NCBI GenBank assembly: GCA_044337705.1
Contig: JBIINB010000001.1
Coordinates: forward strand, 66,846 to 130,845
Direction: 5' to 3'
DNA length: 64,000 nucleotides
From: JBEISR01 sp044337705
Lineage (GTDB): Bacteria > Planctomycetota > Planctomycetia > Pirellulales > Pirellulaceae
Part shown: positions 54,816 through 63,060 of the stretch, piece after piece
Numbering within the stretch: position 1 is the stretch's first letter
Layout of the letters: each line of letters opens with the position of its first letter
The notes under the pieces: model-generated
What the model saw: only the letters and a program-made list of their open reading frames with translations
What the model was told of the DNA's origin: nothing
The model's database searches: none
Position numbers and translations under genes: made by a program

Positions 54816-55286
54816 TCAACGCACAATCGGAACAAGAAGTACACGCCTGGCAATCATGACATTGGGAAGCAGTGGCCAGGAGACCACCGTGCGGAATGTG
54901 TAGGATGCTTCCAGACGCACCACCTTGACGTTCTGCGAGTACGCCGCGCTGTAGGTCGGTGCCGGCATCGCGAAATCGGACGGGTTGAAGTTTGAAACTC
55001 CTGACATTTCATCGGTGACCACCTGAATCACCTTCTCCTGCCACCAGGCCTGCGTGGTGCTACTGAAAGGATGATTGGTTGCATACCTCGCTCCGGATCC
55101 CACCGCGTGCCCCAGCGCGATGAAGTAGTAGCCAAACCGGCAAAGATCAAGTGTTCCTCCAAGGACGGCCAGGAGCAGCGGAAGAGCGATCGCCAGTTCA
55201 ACCAGAACCGCCCCCTTGCGATCTTGGGCAGTTCGCCTGCGACGATCGCTGGTAACATCGCACCTTACTGAGAGTCGCTGCACCAT
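54816..55286 (-). CDS. TadE-like pseudopilin
   Basis: A 156-residue member of the TadE/TadF group. RTAQDRKGAVLVELAIALPL shows the Gly cleavage site and Glu at +5, followed by the TM helix (LLLAVLGGTLDLCRFGYYFI). The periplasmic domain contains NFNPSDFAMPAPTY. TadE and TadF are minor pseudopilins needed for pilus assembly; this could be either. It lies between tadC (29 bp) and the second TadE gene (16 bp). Confidence 0.85.
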   Translation of the reverse strand: MVQRLSVRCDVTSDRRRRTAQDRKGAVLVELAIALPLLLAVLGGTLDLCRFGYYFIALGHAVGSGARYATNHPFSSTTQAWWQEKVIQVVTDEMSGVSNFNPSDFAMPAPTYSAAYSQNVKVVRLEASYTFRTVVSWPLLPNVMIARRVLLVPIVR

Positions 55287-55315
55287 TCCTCATTCCCCTT
55301 CCATCGATGGGAGAA

Positions 55316-56218
55316 TTACTCAGCAAAAAGATTCATCACCCGCAACGCCGCTGGCCCCAGCAGTACCGCATAGAGAACCGGAAAAATACAGAACAGCGTC
55401 GGAAAGATCACCTTGATCACAGCCTGCTGGGCCTTGGTTTCTGCGATCGTCATCCGTTTGATACGCATCGAATCAGCGAAGACAGTCATTGCAGTCGAAA
55501 GGCTGGCGCCAAATCGCTCGGACTGAGAAATCACGGAGGCCATGGTCCGAAGTTCTTCCAGATCAAATCGGTCGGCGCATGCCTTCAGCGATTCGGATAC
55601 ACTTCTGCCCAGTCGCGTCTCGCGGACCACAATCGCCAATTCAATCGCCAATTCCGGATGGGCAGAGGACAGTTCCTGGGAGACGCGTGCCAGCGCGGAC
55701 GGAAGGCTGATACCCCCTTCCAGGCAGATGTTCACCACATCCAACGCGTCCGGCAGGGAGCGACGGATGACCATCTGACGCTTCGCTTTCAGATGGTCCA
55801 ACCAGAATGACGGCGCCAGCTTTCCGGCCACTCCACAGACCAGCCCCGCCAATAGTGCATGTTGACTGCTCACCGCCAGTTTATTTGCAACAAGCCATCC
55901 GAGCGCAGCGGGAACAAAGATCAGAACCACTTGAAGAATGCGGAATCCATGAGAGTGAGCGAACTTGTAAAGCCCTGCATGGATCAGCCGTAACTTCAGT
56001 TCCTCCTTTTTCTGATCCTTTTCCACCCTAGCTTTCAAGCGTTTTCCAAAAACCGTTTCCTGCTCCCCCTCTTCATCCTTCGTGGATTTGCGTCCAGCCA
56101 GCGATACCTCACTGTTGGTGATCATCAACAGGACAATAGCCGCCAACAGCCCCACCGCTGCCAGCAGCAAGAGGACTGGGTTGTAAAGCCATCGGGAGAA
56201 GACAGTGATATCGAACAA
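55316..56218 (-). CDS. tadC: TadC, inner-membrane platform protein
   Basis: Second T2SS-F family platform protein of the Flp pilus machine (300 residues). It has an N-terminal TM segment (LLLLAAVGLLAAIVLLMIT), a basic cytosolic part (KRLKARVEKDQKK), and the F-domain with LPDALDVVNICLEGGISLPS, ELAIVVRETRLGRSVSESLK and SQSERFGASLSTAM, then two TM helices. Start is TTG 56218 with GGGAGG about 10 nt upstream; no ATG is available early. It is 21 bp after tadB. Confidence 0.92.
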   Translation of the reverse strand: MFDITVFSRWLYNPVLLLLAAVGLLAAIVLLMITNSEVSLAGRKSTKDEEGEQETVFGKRLKARVEKDQKKEELKLRLIHAGLYKFAHSHGFRILQVVLIFVPAALGWLVANKLAVSSQHALLAGLVCGVAGKLAPSFWLDHLKAKRQMVIRRSLPDALDVVNICLEGGISLPSALARVSQELSSAHPELAIELAIVVRETRLGRSVSESLKACADRFDLEELRTMASVISQSERFGASLSTAMTVFADSMRIKRMTIAETKAQQAVIKVIFPTLFCIFPVLYAVLLGPAALRVMNLFAE

Positions 56219-56239
56219 AATCTATCGACCTCCCTCTTC

Positions 56240-57205
56240 CTAAAAATCGAAATGGATAATCTTCTGCATCCACATCCAGCCGGCTCCCAGCATCGCCAGC
56301 AAGACGACAAATAACTCAGGGTGCCCCAGGATCGGCTCGAAGTACGTGGGATGGATGAAATAGACCAAAGCGCTGACGAGAAATGGCAGAACAAGCAAAA
56401 CATAAGCCTGCATCTGGCCTTCGGCCGTCAACGCACCCACCTTGTCCTCCAGCTTCATTCGCTCGCGGATCACATTGGACAGCTTCATCAACAATGCCGA
56501 AAGATTTCCCCCGGTCTGTCGGTGGATCGAAAGAGCCACAACAAAAATCTTGATTTCCAGCAGGCCAGTTCTTCTTCCAAGTTCCCGAAAGGAAGCTTCG
56601 GGCGAAAGCCCAAGGTTTTGCTGTTCCCAGCAGAGAGAAAACTCCTCTGCGATCGGTGAAGGAAACTGCTCAGCTACCCCGCGCATCGCCTGCGAAATCG
56701 TCTGACCGGCTCGAAGCACCCTGGCCATCATCTCGAATGCCTCTGGCAACTGCTTCTTGAGCTTGTTGCGACGGTGGTTGCGTACAAAACGGATCACGAC
56801 GAAAGGAATAATCCCGAATACAAGCCCCACCGGAATGAATACCCAAGGCCAGGGCGACAGGTAACCGACGACCGATCCGGATGCCACCATCAGAATCAGG
56901 CTCAGCAGAATCAATTGCTGCAACCGCATCTGAAGTCCAGCCTGCAGCAGCATCTGCCGGATTCGATTGGCCGTGCTCAGTCCGGCATCGGGATCCAACG
57001 TACCAGCAGCGGCCTGTTCGTAGACCTGCTGATTGACCATCATCGCGCTGGCTCGATCCGCCTGACGCTCGATCAACTCGGCCGCAAGTTTCTCTCTAGC
57101 CCTGCGCCGCCGATCATCAACGATGTCCGACAACGCCCAGTTGATCCCCGCAACCAGCAAAAACCCTGACAGGAAGGCAAGCAAACTTAGGAGATTCAGT
57201 TCCAC
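56240..57205 (-). CDS. tadB: TadB, inner-membrane platform protein
   Basis: First T2SS-F family platform protein of the Tad machine (321 residues). TM segments at the N-terminus and around 105-150 frame a cytosolic F-domain: KQLPEAFEMMARVLRAGQTI, ISQAMRGVAEQFPSPIAEEF, EIKIFVVALSIHRQTGGNLS. GTG 57205 is the start, since its G is also the last base of the tadA TAG and GGGAGG lies 6 nt upstream; the frame is open from a TTG at 57223. TadA, TadB and TadC together move pilin subunits. Confidence 0.93.
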   Translation of the reverse strand: MELNLLSLLAFLSGFLLVAGINWALSDIVDDRRRRAREKLAAELIERQADRASAMMVNQQVYEQAAAGTLDPDAGLSTANRIRQMLLQAGLQMRLQQLILLSLILMVASGSVVGYLSPWPWVFIPVGLVFGIIPFVVIRFVRNHRRNKLKKQLPEAFEMMARVLRAGQTISQAMRGVAEQFPSPIAEEFSLCWEQQNLGLSPEASFRELGRRTGLLEIKIFVVALSIHRQTGGNLSALLMKLSNVIRERMKLEDKVGALTAEGQMQAYVLLVLPFLVSALVYFIHPTYFEPILGHPELFVVLLAMLGAGWMWMQKIIHFDF

Positions 57206-58707
57206 TAAACCCTCCCTTTGCAATCCATGAGAACGCGCTTTTCGAACATCTCATTGGAAAGATCAATTCCGTAGGAGTGGATCCGGTTGATGATCGATGG
57301 GCGGATACCGGTAGCAGCAAACTGACCGATCGCCACGCGGTCGCTGTTCAGGCCCGTCTGCCGAAACTCAAAGATATCCTGCATGCTGATCACCTCCCCC
57401 TCCATCCCGGTGATCTCCGATATCCTCGTCACTTTCCGCACCCCGCCGCTGAGCCTAGAAACCTGAAGGATGATATTGACGGCCGATGCGATCTGCTTGC
57501 GAATCACCCAGATCGGCATGTCGAAACCGGCCATGCTGGCCATCATCTCCAAGCGGCTGACACCATCGCGCGTCGTGTTGGCGTGAATGGTCGTCAAGCT
57601 ACCTTCATGCCCCGTATTCATCGCCTGGAGCATATCGAGCGCCTCGGCGCCGCGGCACTCGCCGATCAGAATGCGGTCAGGTCGCATACGCAGCGCGTTA
57701 CGCACCAGATCCCGTGTGGTGATCTCACCAAGCCCCTCCAGATTGGCCGTGCGGGTTTCCATCCGGACCACGTGCGGCTGCTGCAGTCGCAATTCGGCGG
57801 CATCTTCGATGGTCGCCACCCGTTCGTCCTCCGGAATGTAACGTGACAGACTGTTGAGCAGCGTTGTCTTTCCGCTTCCCGTTCCTCCGGAGATGATGAT
57901 GTTTGCGCGAGCCTTGACGCAGGCGATCAGAAAATCGACCATTTCCTGCGTGATCGACTGATTGTCGACCAGCTTTTGAAGATGCAGCGGCTTGGCCCCG
58001 AATCGGCGGATGGAAACAAGGGCGCCATCGAGAGCGACTGGAGCGATCACTGCATTCAAACGACTGCCATCTGCTAGGCGAGCATCGACCATCGGACTCA
58101 TCTCGTCGACGCGTCGACCGATCTGCGCCGCAATGCGCTGAACAATCTGCACCAGATGGCGATCGTCGTGGAAGGTCACGTGCGTCCGTTGCAACCTCCC
58201 CTTCTTTTCGATGTAGATCATCTTCGGACCATTGATCAGGATGTCCGAGATATCCGGGTCCGACAGCAACTGCTCCAATGGCCCTAGCCCAAACGCTTCG
58301 TCCATCACCTCCTTGATCAATCGCTCATGCTCCGAAGACGTCAGGAGGTCTTTGCGGCTGCGACAGAGAATCTCCGCCTGCCGACGCACCTCTGCCCTCA
58401 ACTGCTCGGGCGTCGCCTTCCCGATAGCAACCGGGTCCAGCTGTGCAATGACCTCCTGATGCAACTCGCGCTTGAGAGCTACAAACTTGGGGTCTTCGAT
58501 GTACTCCGCGATCTCCTCCGCGGCTTTTCCCCCTGCGACTCCGCCTGCCGCTGAAGGCGGACTTTCGATCGGCACAGAAGACGACTGCACTGCAGTCGAC
58601 CCATCGACCGACTCTACCGCTGCCGAAGCGTCCGCTACCGCTGGCTGGACATTGCGAGACTCCTCTCCTACCGCTTCGTTCTTTTTTGGTCTCAACAACC
58701 ACGCCAT
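57205..58707 (-). CDS. tadA: TadA/CpaF, pilus assembly ATPase
   Basis: Secretion ATPase of the VirB11/CpaF type that powers Flp pilus assembly in the cytosol (500 residues). Residues about 1-80 are Ala/Ser/Glu-rich and variable. The N-domain has FGLGPLEQLLSDPDISDILI and MSPMVDARLADGSRLNAVIA; the ATPase part has Walker A SGGTGSGKTTLLNSL, Asp box IEDAAELRLQQPHVVR, Walker B DRILIGECRGAEALDML and His box GSLTTIHANT. ATG 58707 is preferred over a GTG at 58725 because GGAAGGG lies 9 nt ahead. It overlaps tadB by one base. Confidence 0.96.
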   Translation of the reverse strand: MAWLLRPKKNEAVGEESRNVQPAVADASAAVESVDGSTAVQSSSVPIESPPSAAGGVAGGKAAEEIAEYIEDPKFVALKRELHQEVIAQLDPVAIGKATPEQLRAEVRRQAEILCRSRKDLLTSSEHERLIKEVMDEAFGLGPLEQLLSDPDISDILINGPKMIYIEKKGRLQRTHVTFHDDRHLVQIVQRIAAQIGRRVDEMSPMVDARLADGSRLNAVIAPVALDGALVSIRRFGAKPLHLQKLVDNQSITQEMVDFLIACVKARANIIISGGTGSGKTTLLNSLSRYIPEDERVATIEDAAELRLQQPHVVRMETRTANLEGLGEITTRDLVRNALRMRPDRILIGECRGAEALDMLQAMNTGHEGSLTTIHANTTRDGVSRLEMMASMAGFDMPIWVIRKQIASAVNIILQVSRLSGGVRKVTRISEITGMEGEVISMQDIFEFRQTGLNSDRVAIGQFAATGIRPSIINRIHSYGIDLSNEMFEKRVLMDCKGRV

Positions 58708-58788
58708 CGCATGCAACCCTTCCACTCACGCTTCAGATCAAAATCGTAAAGCCCCTTCATCGCGGTGCAATTCGTGCGCCAAAAACCC

Positions 58789-59922
58789 CTAGGTCCTCAA
58801 TACGGAACTCGTAACTTCTTTTCTCAACCACACGATCAATCGCCAAGCCCAGATCGACCAGGGCTGAGAGGTGACCAGTGGGGCACCACTGTGCATGGCT
58901 GTCAAATGAGGTCGCGATGCATAGGGGAGCCGAAGATCGATCTTTCGCCCCAGCAGTTCCTCCGACTCGCGGACTGACAACTGCCCCGGCTCCCCGTCAT
59001 GGTTGGCAACAATTGCGATCTGGTGCTCCTTGATCCCCAGAGCGGCAAGCTGGTCCAAAACACCCTTAGCCTTGGTGAGTGCCACAAACTCGCGCCGAGT
59101 CACCAGCACCAGACGGGTGCATCGCATCGCTGCTTCGCGCATGGCCAGATGCCCGATGCTCCCGATATCGATCACGATCCATGGGTGACGAAGCCTCGCA
59201 AAGGAAAGGACGCGGCGCACCATGGCTTCGGTGATTCCGAAGCACAAATTGCTGGCGTGCCCCCCTCCCTTCAGCAATGAGAAACCTCGCTCCGTCTGCG
59301 CCAAGATACGTCCATAAAGGTTGTCATCCAGTTTGGACCAACTCGCCACAAGATCGTCCAGAGTGTGGCGTGGCTGCACTCCAAGGTATAGCGAGATGTC
59401 ACAGACACTCTCAAAATCCAAAACCAACCCGTTGGCTTGCCTCCTGGCCAACAACGCAGCCAGATTCAATGCAACCGATGTGCACCCAGCCCCTCCAGAC
59501 TCGCTGATCACTCCCCAAATTATCCCACCGGATGATTCCTGCGAGGCTCCTTGACGCCTTGAGCGATACCGCCCAACGGCATCGTTCAGCCCATTCTCCA
59601 ATTGCAAAATGTCGATATAGTCCTGCACCCCTGCCTGCATGGCACGAACTACGCTCTTTGCATCATCCGATGGGCCGATGGCCACTAGGTACGCCGAGCT
59701 GGTCATCGATAATTCGCGGAGCATCGTTACATGCTCTGTCAGTTCGCCATCGAGCACAGCAAAAAGCAATGCAGGAGATTCCAGGACAGCTGCGGAAGAC
59801 AGCTCATTGAGAGGCACCACGTGCCTTGCATCAACCCGGATTCCCCTTTCCACCAGTTGCTGCTTTAACGTTGCCGCCAACGATGCTTCATTGCAACCTA
59901 TTAAAGCAACCAGATCACTCAT
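58789..59922 (-). CDS. tadZ: TadZ/CpaE-like pilus localisation ATPase with altered P-loop
   Basis: A 377-residue MinD/ParA-like protein that localises Tad machinery. The first 125 residues are the receiver-like domain usual for TadZ (PALLFAVLDGELTEHVTML, SDDAKSVVRAMQAGVQDYI). The ATPase part begins VISESGGAGCTSVALNLAA, where the deviant Walker A should hold lysines (K-G-G-x-G-K-T/S); both lysines are missing, so ATP binding is doubtful. LVLDFESVCDISLYLGV and WIVIDIGSIGHLAMREA follow the MinD pattern. Its ATG overlaps the cpaB stop (ATGA, 59919-59922). An 81-bp gap separates it from tadA. Confidence 0.88.
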   Translation of the reverse strand: MSDLVALIGCNEASLAATLKQQLVERGIRVDARHVVPLNELSSAAVLESPALLFAVLDGELTEHVTMLRELSMTSSAYLVAIGPSDDAKSVVRAMQAGVQDYIDILQLENGLNDAVGRYRSRRQGASQESSGGIIWGVISESGGAGCTSVALNLAALLARRQANGLVLDFESVCDISLYLGVQPRHTLDDLVASWSKLDDNLYGRILAQTERGFSLLKGGGHASNLCFGITEAMVRRVLSFARLRHPWIVIDIGSIGHLAMREAAMRCTRLVLVTRREFVALTKAKGVLDQLAALGIKEHQIAIVANHDGEPGQLSVRESEELLGRKIDLRLPYASRPHLTAMHSGAPLVTSQPWSIWAWRLIVWLRKEVTSSVLRT

Positions 59923-60785
59923 CGGCCATTTGCCCAAGAGTGTGTGAATAGCTCGGATCCATTGCCTCGCAGAAAAAGGGTCGGCCGAGGTGTTGCCGGT
60001 TTCACCGCCGATTTACGGACTGGCGCCTTGCTAGGCGTTTCAGGAGCAATCGCCGGCACTGGCTCGTTCACCGGCTGGGAAAAGACTGCCGGCGCGACCG
60101 CCAGCTGCTTCTCGCTTGGATTCCTCAAACCAATACTTAACTGCCCTTCAACCCTGGCCGCATCCAGTATGGCTGCATCCTCTATGGAGACATGAAAGGT
60201 CACCGAAGTGACCTGAAGATCCTTCGATTTCTCCTTATCCTTATCTTTCCGGACTGCAAGTTGGTCACCAATCGCAAACACCTCCACGTTCCCAAGGAGC
60301 AATCGGCTTTTTGGCGACGCACTCCCCCCACCAGCACGCTCCGCGATATAGAGATCGACTCGGTCTTTCGGGAAAATCAGCCCCGCCATCGCTGCTGCCG
60401 GGGTTTGAAATTGAATGCAGATCGCGCGCATCCCCTCTCCAATCAGATCCCCCGGCGATAGATATTCCCCCTTCGCGGCTAACTTCCCATCCAGAATCGG
60501 TTCGCCGGCGAAAAGATCTGCCTTCGCCCGCCTACCCCTGGCTGCCTTGATATCCTTCAGCATGAACTCCGAAGAGGCCGCCTCAGGCCAGTCGACCAAG
60601 TCGACGAGAGTCTCGTCAATCAACCCACCCCGCTCCAGATCCTTCTTCAGGATGAGGACCTTGACCATCGGAGTTTTCCCACCTCCAACCGATTTCCCTC
60701 CCACTAAACCCTGAGCCCCCATGACGGCGATGCCACCACAGATGATCGCAAGAAGTGTGACCACAATGCTGCGGACGTTGAACAC
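59919..60785 (-). CDS. cpaB: CpaB/RcpC, Flp pilus assembly protein
   Basis: A 288-residue exported or anchored protein with one N-terminal TM helix (SIVVTLLAIICGGIAVMGAQ) and the SAF/CpaB region: VKVLILKKDLERGGLIDE, FAGEPILDGKLAAKGEYL, MRAICIQFQTPAAAMAGLI, PKDRVDLYIAERAG. CpaB usually stabilises the outer-membrane secretin. The C-terminus is Pro/Ala-rich and may bind peptidoglycan. Start GTG 60785 has GAGGACGGT upstream. It overlaps tadZ by the ATGA. No secretin gene lies next to it. Confidence 0.93.
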   Translation of the reverse strand: MFNVRSIVVTLLAIICGGIAVMGAQGLVGGKSVGGGKTPMVKVLILKKDLERGGLIDETLVDLVDWPEAASSEFMLKDIKAARGRRAKADLFAGEPILDGKLAAKGEYLSPGDLIGEGMRAICIQFQTPAAAMAGLIFPKDRVDLYIAERAGGGSASPKSRLLLGNVEVFAIGDQLAVRKDKDKEKSKDLQVTSVTFHVSIEDAAILDAARVEGQLSIGLRNPSEKQLAVAPAVFSQPVNEPVPAIAPETPSKAPVRKSAVKPATPRPTLFLRGNGSELFTHSWANGR

Positions 60786-60824
60786 TACACCGTCCTCCTC
60801 GGAATCGATCAGACAACCAGACCA

Positions 60825-61346
60825 CTAGGCCCACCACCAGAAACCAGCCATCGCAAGCGCCAACAACGGACCGAACGGAATCGCTTTCCATCGGCGATTC
60901 GGATCCCGAATCACCTTAACCACCGCCGACTCTTCATCTCCTCCAGCCCACCGGACCACCAGAGATGTCGCATCCATCGGAGGACCCAGCATCCATATCA
61001 CCAACGACCACAAACCAAGCATGGCGACAGCAGCAGAGAAAACATAAACAATCCCCACCGGCCCCACGATCGCACCACAGCCCGCCAGCAACTTGACGTC
61101 ACCGGCTCCAAACCCACCACGCAGGAAAGGCAGGATGCCCAAGCCTCCCCCAACTACAGCCCCGGTGAGCGCCCATGCGACACCCGGCCAGCCCCACCGG
61201 AACCCAGCAACACCCAGACCCACAAACAACAATGGCAGAGTCCCGATGTTGGGAAGCCGATAGGAAATGAGATCATAAACCGAAAGAACCAAGAGCCACA
61301 CTGCCAGCAGGTAGACCCCAAAGCCTTCCCAGAATGATGCGTTCAC
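60825..61346 (-). CDS. tadV: Prepilin peptidase (TadV/CpaA, type IV leader peptidase family A24)
   Basis: Aspartic protease that trims the leaders of the Flp pilins and TadE-type pseudopilins in the inner membrane. Of 173 residues, at least five TM segments are visible. The catalytic aspartates are in VYDLISYRLPN and FGAGDVKLLAG (G-x-G-D-x-K motif). It lacks the methyltransferase domain of classical PilD, as usual for TadV. Start GTG 61346 has GAGGAG only 3-4 nt upstream. It lies 39 bp before cpaB and 67 bp after the first pilin gene. Confidence 0.94.
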   Translation of the reverse strand: MNASFWEGFGVYLLAVWLLVLSVYDLISYRLPNIGTLPLLFVGLGVAGFRWGWPGVAWALTGAVVGGGLGILPFLRGGFGAGDVKLLAGCGAIVGPVGIVYVFSAAVAMLGLWSLVIWMLGPPMDATSLVVRWAGGDEESAVVKVIRDPNRRWKAIPFGPLLALAMAGFWWWA

Positions 61347-61413
61347 AGACTCCTCGGTTCAAGCATTCGCTTTATGCAGTGTCCGCGCCCCATAGCCACA
61401 CCACATCGAAACA

Positions 61414-61578
61414 CTAGTCAATTTTATCTTCGATGGTGTTCATCTGGGTGCTGACCGTCGTTCCCAAGGTCGACACCGCAGTGATCGCAACAACCGCAAT
61501 GAGAACCAACAGCAGGGTGTACTCGACCAAGCTGGCACCTTCTTCACGACGCAGAAAACTCTTCACTCGATTCATCAT
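61414..61578 (-). CDS. flp: Flp pilin 1
   Basis: A 54-residue pilin. MMNRVKSFLRREEG is the leader cut after Gly; the mature part starts ASLVEYTLLLVLIAVVAITA, with the diagnostic Glu-Tyr at +5/+6 and the hydrophobic helix. The C-terminus TQMNTIEDKID differs from the other copies by one residue. The start is ATG 61578 (second ATG at 61575) with GGAGTCGATGCC upstream. It is the copy nearest to the prepilin peptidase gene, in a tandem set of three. Confidence 0.95.
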   Translation of the reverse strand: MMNRVKSFLRREEGASLVEYTLLLVLIAVVAITAVSTLGTTVSTQMNTIEDKID

Positions 61579-61675
61579 GGCATCGACTCCTATAAAACAA
61601 TTCACCGTGTAGCAAATACCCAAGTATCAGCGGGCCACCGACAGGGTGACTCACCTTCCCGGCAGACCAGATCGA

Positions 61676-61840
61676 TCAGTCGATCTTGTCTTCGATGCTG
61701 TTCATCTGGGTGCTGACCGTCGTTCCCAAGGTCGACACCGCAGTGATCGCAACCACCGCAATGAGAACCAGCAGCAGGGTGTACTCGACCAAGCTGGCAC
61801 CTTCTTCACGACGCAGAAAACTCTTCACTCGATTCATCAT
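61676..61840 (-). CDS. flp: Flp pilin 2
   Basis: A 54-residue pilin, same leader (MMNRVKSFLRREEG) and mature start as pilin 1, differing at one position (QMNSIEDKID). Identical ribosome binding site and almost identical flanks. The 262-bp spacing to the stops of the neighbouring copies shows that a whole unit was duplicated. Major pilin subunits of Flp pili are polymerised outside the inner membrane; having several copies may raise dose or provide variants. Confidence 0.95.
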   Translation of the reverse strand: MMNRVKSFLRREEGASLVEYTLLLVLIAVVAITAVSTLGTTVSTQMNSIEDKID

Positions 61841-61937
61841 GGCATCGACTCCTATAAAACAATTCACTGTGTAGCAAATATCCAAGTATCAGCGGGCCAC
61901 CGACAGAGTGACTCACCTTCCCAGCAGACCAGATCGA

Positions 61938-62102
61938 TCAGTCAATCTTGTCTTCGATGCTGTTCATCTGGGTGCTGACCGTCGTCCCCAGAGTCGAAAC
62001 CGCAGTGATCGCAACCACCGCAATGAGAACCAGCAGCAGGGTGTACTCGACCAAGCTGGCACCTTCTTCACGACGCACCAAGTTTTTCCAAGCCTTCGAC
62101 AT
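61938..62102 (-). CDS. flp: Flp pilin 3
   Basis: A 54-residue pilin and first gene of the operon. Its leader differs (MSKAWKNLVRREEG) while the mature part ASLVEYTLLLVLIAVV through QMNSIEDKID is the same as in pilin 2. ATG 62102 has GAGGAGTTTGGG upstream. The distinct leader and 5' flank suggest that it is the older copy, from which the downstream copies descend or with which they converged. Confidence 0.95.
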   Translation of the reverse strand: MSKAWKNLVRREEGASLVEYTLLLVLIAVVAITAVSTLGTTVSTQMNSIEDKID

Positions 62103-62744
62103 CCCAAACTCCTCTACGAACAAAAGAGATCAAAATAAAAACAGTGCGATTGCCCAACGGCCCTCGACGAAAACCCGGCGACCGAATCCTCTTCGACAAC
62201 CGGCTATGCACCGAAACCAATGCAAGCGGCGGACCAAGCGGTCGGACATCGACCTATTTTTCGAAGATTTTTCGAAAACCGATTTATAGACTGATGAGAT
62301 AGCTTTTCATCTTGCCCATTGTGCGAAGTCCATATGCATTCGCGGCATTCCTCGGAAGCATGAAAGCGCATACCCATTTACGGCGGCAAATCACACCAGG
62401 AGCAAAATGAGACTGAGACACAGGAAGGTGTAAACGGATCCACTGTTCCCTTATGGAGTGATCCATGAGGGACTGAATGCGAAAAAGCCTGTCAGCTCAA
62501 GAAATCCTTTCCCGTGGCTCGAGATTTCTCCTGCTTTTCGAAAGGTTTCGCCGGTATCCGACGGAGTAATAGCGACTACCAATGCTTACGGATGGCCACA
62601 GCTGAGCTCCGCAGAGCAGAAAAAGTGATCACCATGGCGGCGTTTGCCCCGTCCTTGGCATCCAAGGTTTACAATCAAACTCTCTACACGAAGGTGCAAA
62701 CAGAGATCCAACGAAGTCACTGGAAGCGGACCACAGAGGCAACC
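62103..62744. other. Gene-free stretch of 642 bp upstream of the Tad operon
   Basis: It should carry the Tad operon promoter. A sigma-54-like element is noted separately. Direct TTTTTCGAA motifs occur near 62258-62278. A 60-residue minus-strand frame ending at 62284 lacks a ribosome binding site and a recognisable fold; I do not call it. AGAGG before 62745 is the ribosome binding site of the next gene. Confidence 0.45.
62221..62237 (-). promoter_or_regulatory. Sigma-54-like -24/-12 element upstream of flp pilin 3
   Basis: On the minus strand TTGGTCCGCCGCTTGCA has GG and GC spaced by 10 bp with TTGC at the -12 part, as in the sigma-54 consensus; the -24 part is TGGTCC instead of TGGCAC. The start site would be about 105 bp ahead of pilin 3. 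The match is partial. Confidence 0.3.
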
Positions 62745-63047
62745 ATGAATTCCGCGCCATCCCCCTGGACAATCCGACATTTGCTGGCGATGACCGTCGT
62801 TGTGGCCGTAGCGATGGCTCTCTTTCAATTGTCCGTCGCTGGGAGCGCCTGGGCAGCTTTCGCCGTTCAGGTTCTGCTGGCGGGATTGGTCCCTTGGATC
62901 GCTCTTTCAGCGATCGGTTTTTTGGCAGCTCTCTTTGCCGGCTTGGGAGCCTCCCAGGTCAGAAACGACGCCAGGAAGTCTCCTTTCGCCGAAGAACGGC
63001 TCCCTGACCCAGTTGTTCGCTCTTCAAAAACCGACTTGGCTGATTAG
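62745..63047 (+). CDS. Small two-TM membrane protein of unknown function
   Basis: About 100 residues, with two hydrophobic segments (HLLAMTVVVAVAMALFQLSV and FAVQVLLAGLVPWIALSAIG, the latter continuing into FLAALFAGLG) and a charged C-terminus. No family recognised. ATG 62745 has AGAGG 4-5 nt upstream; the longer frame from 62514 does not look like protein. It ends 13 bp before the next gene and probably shares its transcript. Confidence 0.65.
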   Translation: MNSAPSPWTIRHLLAMTVVVAVAMALFQLSVAGSAWAAFAVQVLLAGLVPWIALSAIGFLAALFAGLGASQVRNDARKSPFAEERLPDPVVRSSKTDLAD

Positions 63048-63060
63048 GAAAGGTTGCACT

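Larger units (their letters stand above)
61414..61937 (-). repeat. Tandem 262-bp duplication of pilin gene plus flank
   Basis: Bases 61414-61675 and 61676-61937 align without a gap over 262 bp and differ at only about a dozen positions. The unit includes the pilin gene, its ribosome binding site and the upstream spacer. The third copy (from 61938) matches through its mature pilin region but not its leader or upstream DNA. Confidence 0.93.

Noticed and set aside
61414..62102. CRISPR-like impression from the regular repeats
   Set aside because: The repeats are 262-bp coding units of pilin genes, not short repeats with unique spacers; no cas genes in the window.
62284..62466. 60-residue minus-strand frame upstream of the pilin genes
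   Set aside because: No ribosome binding site, no recognisable fold and no coupling to the pilin operon.
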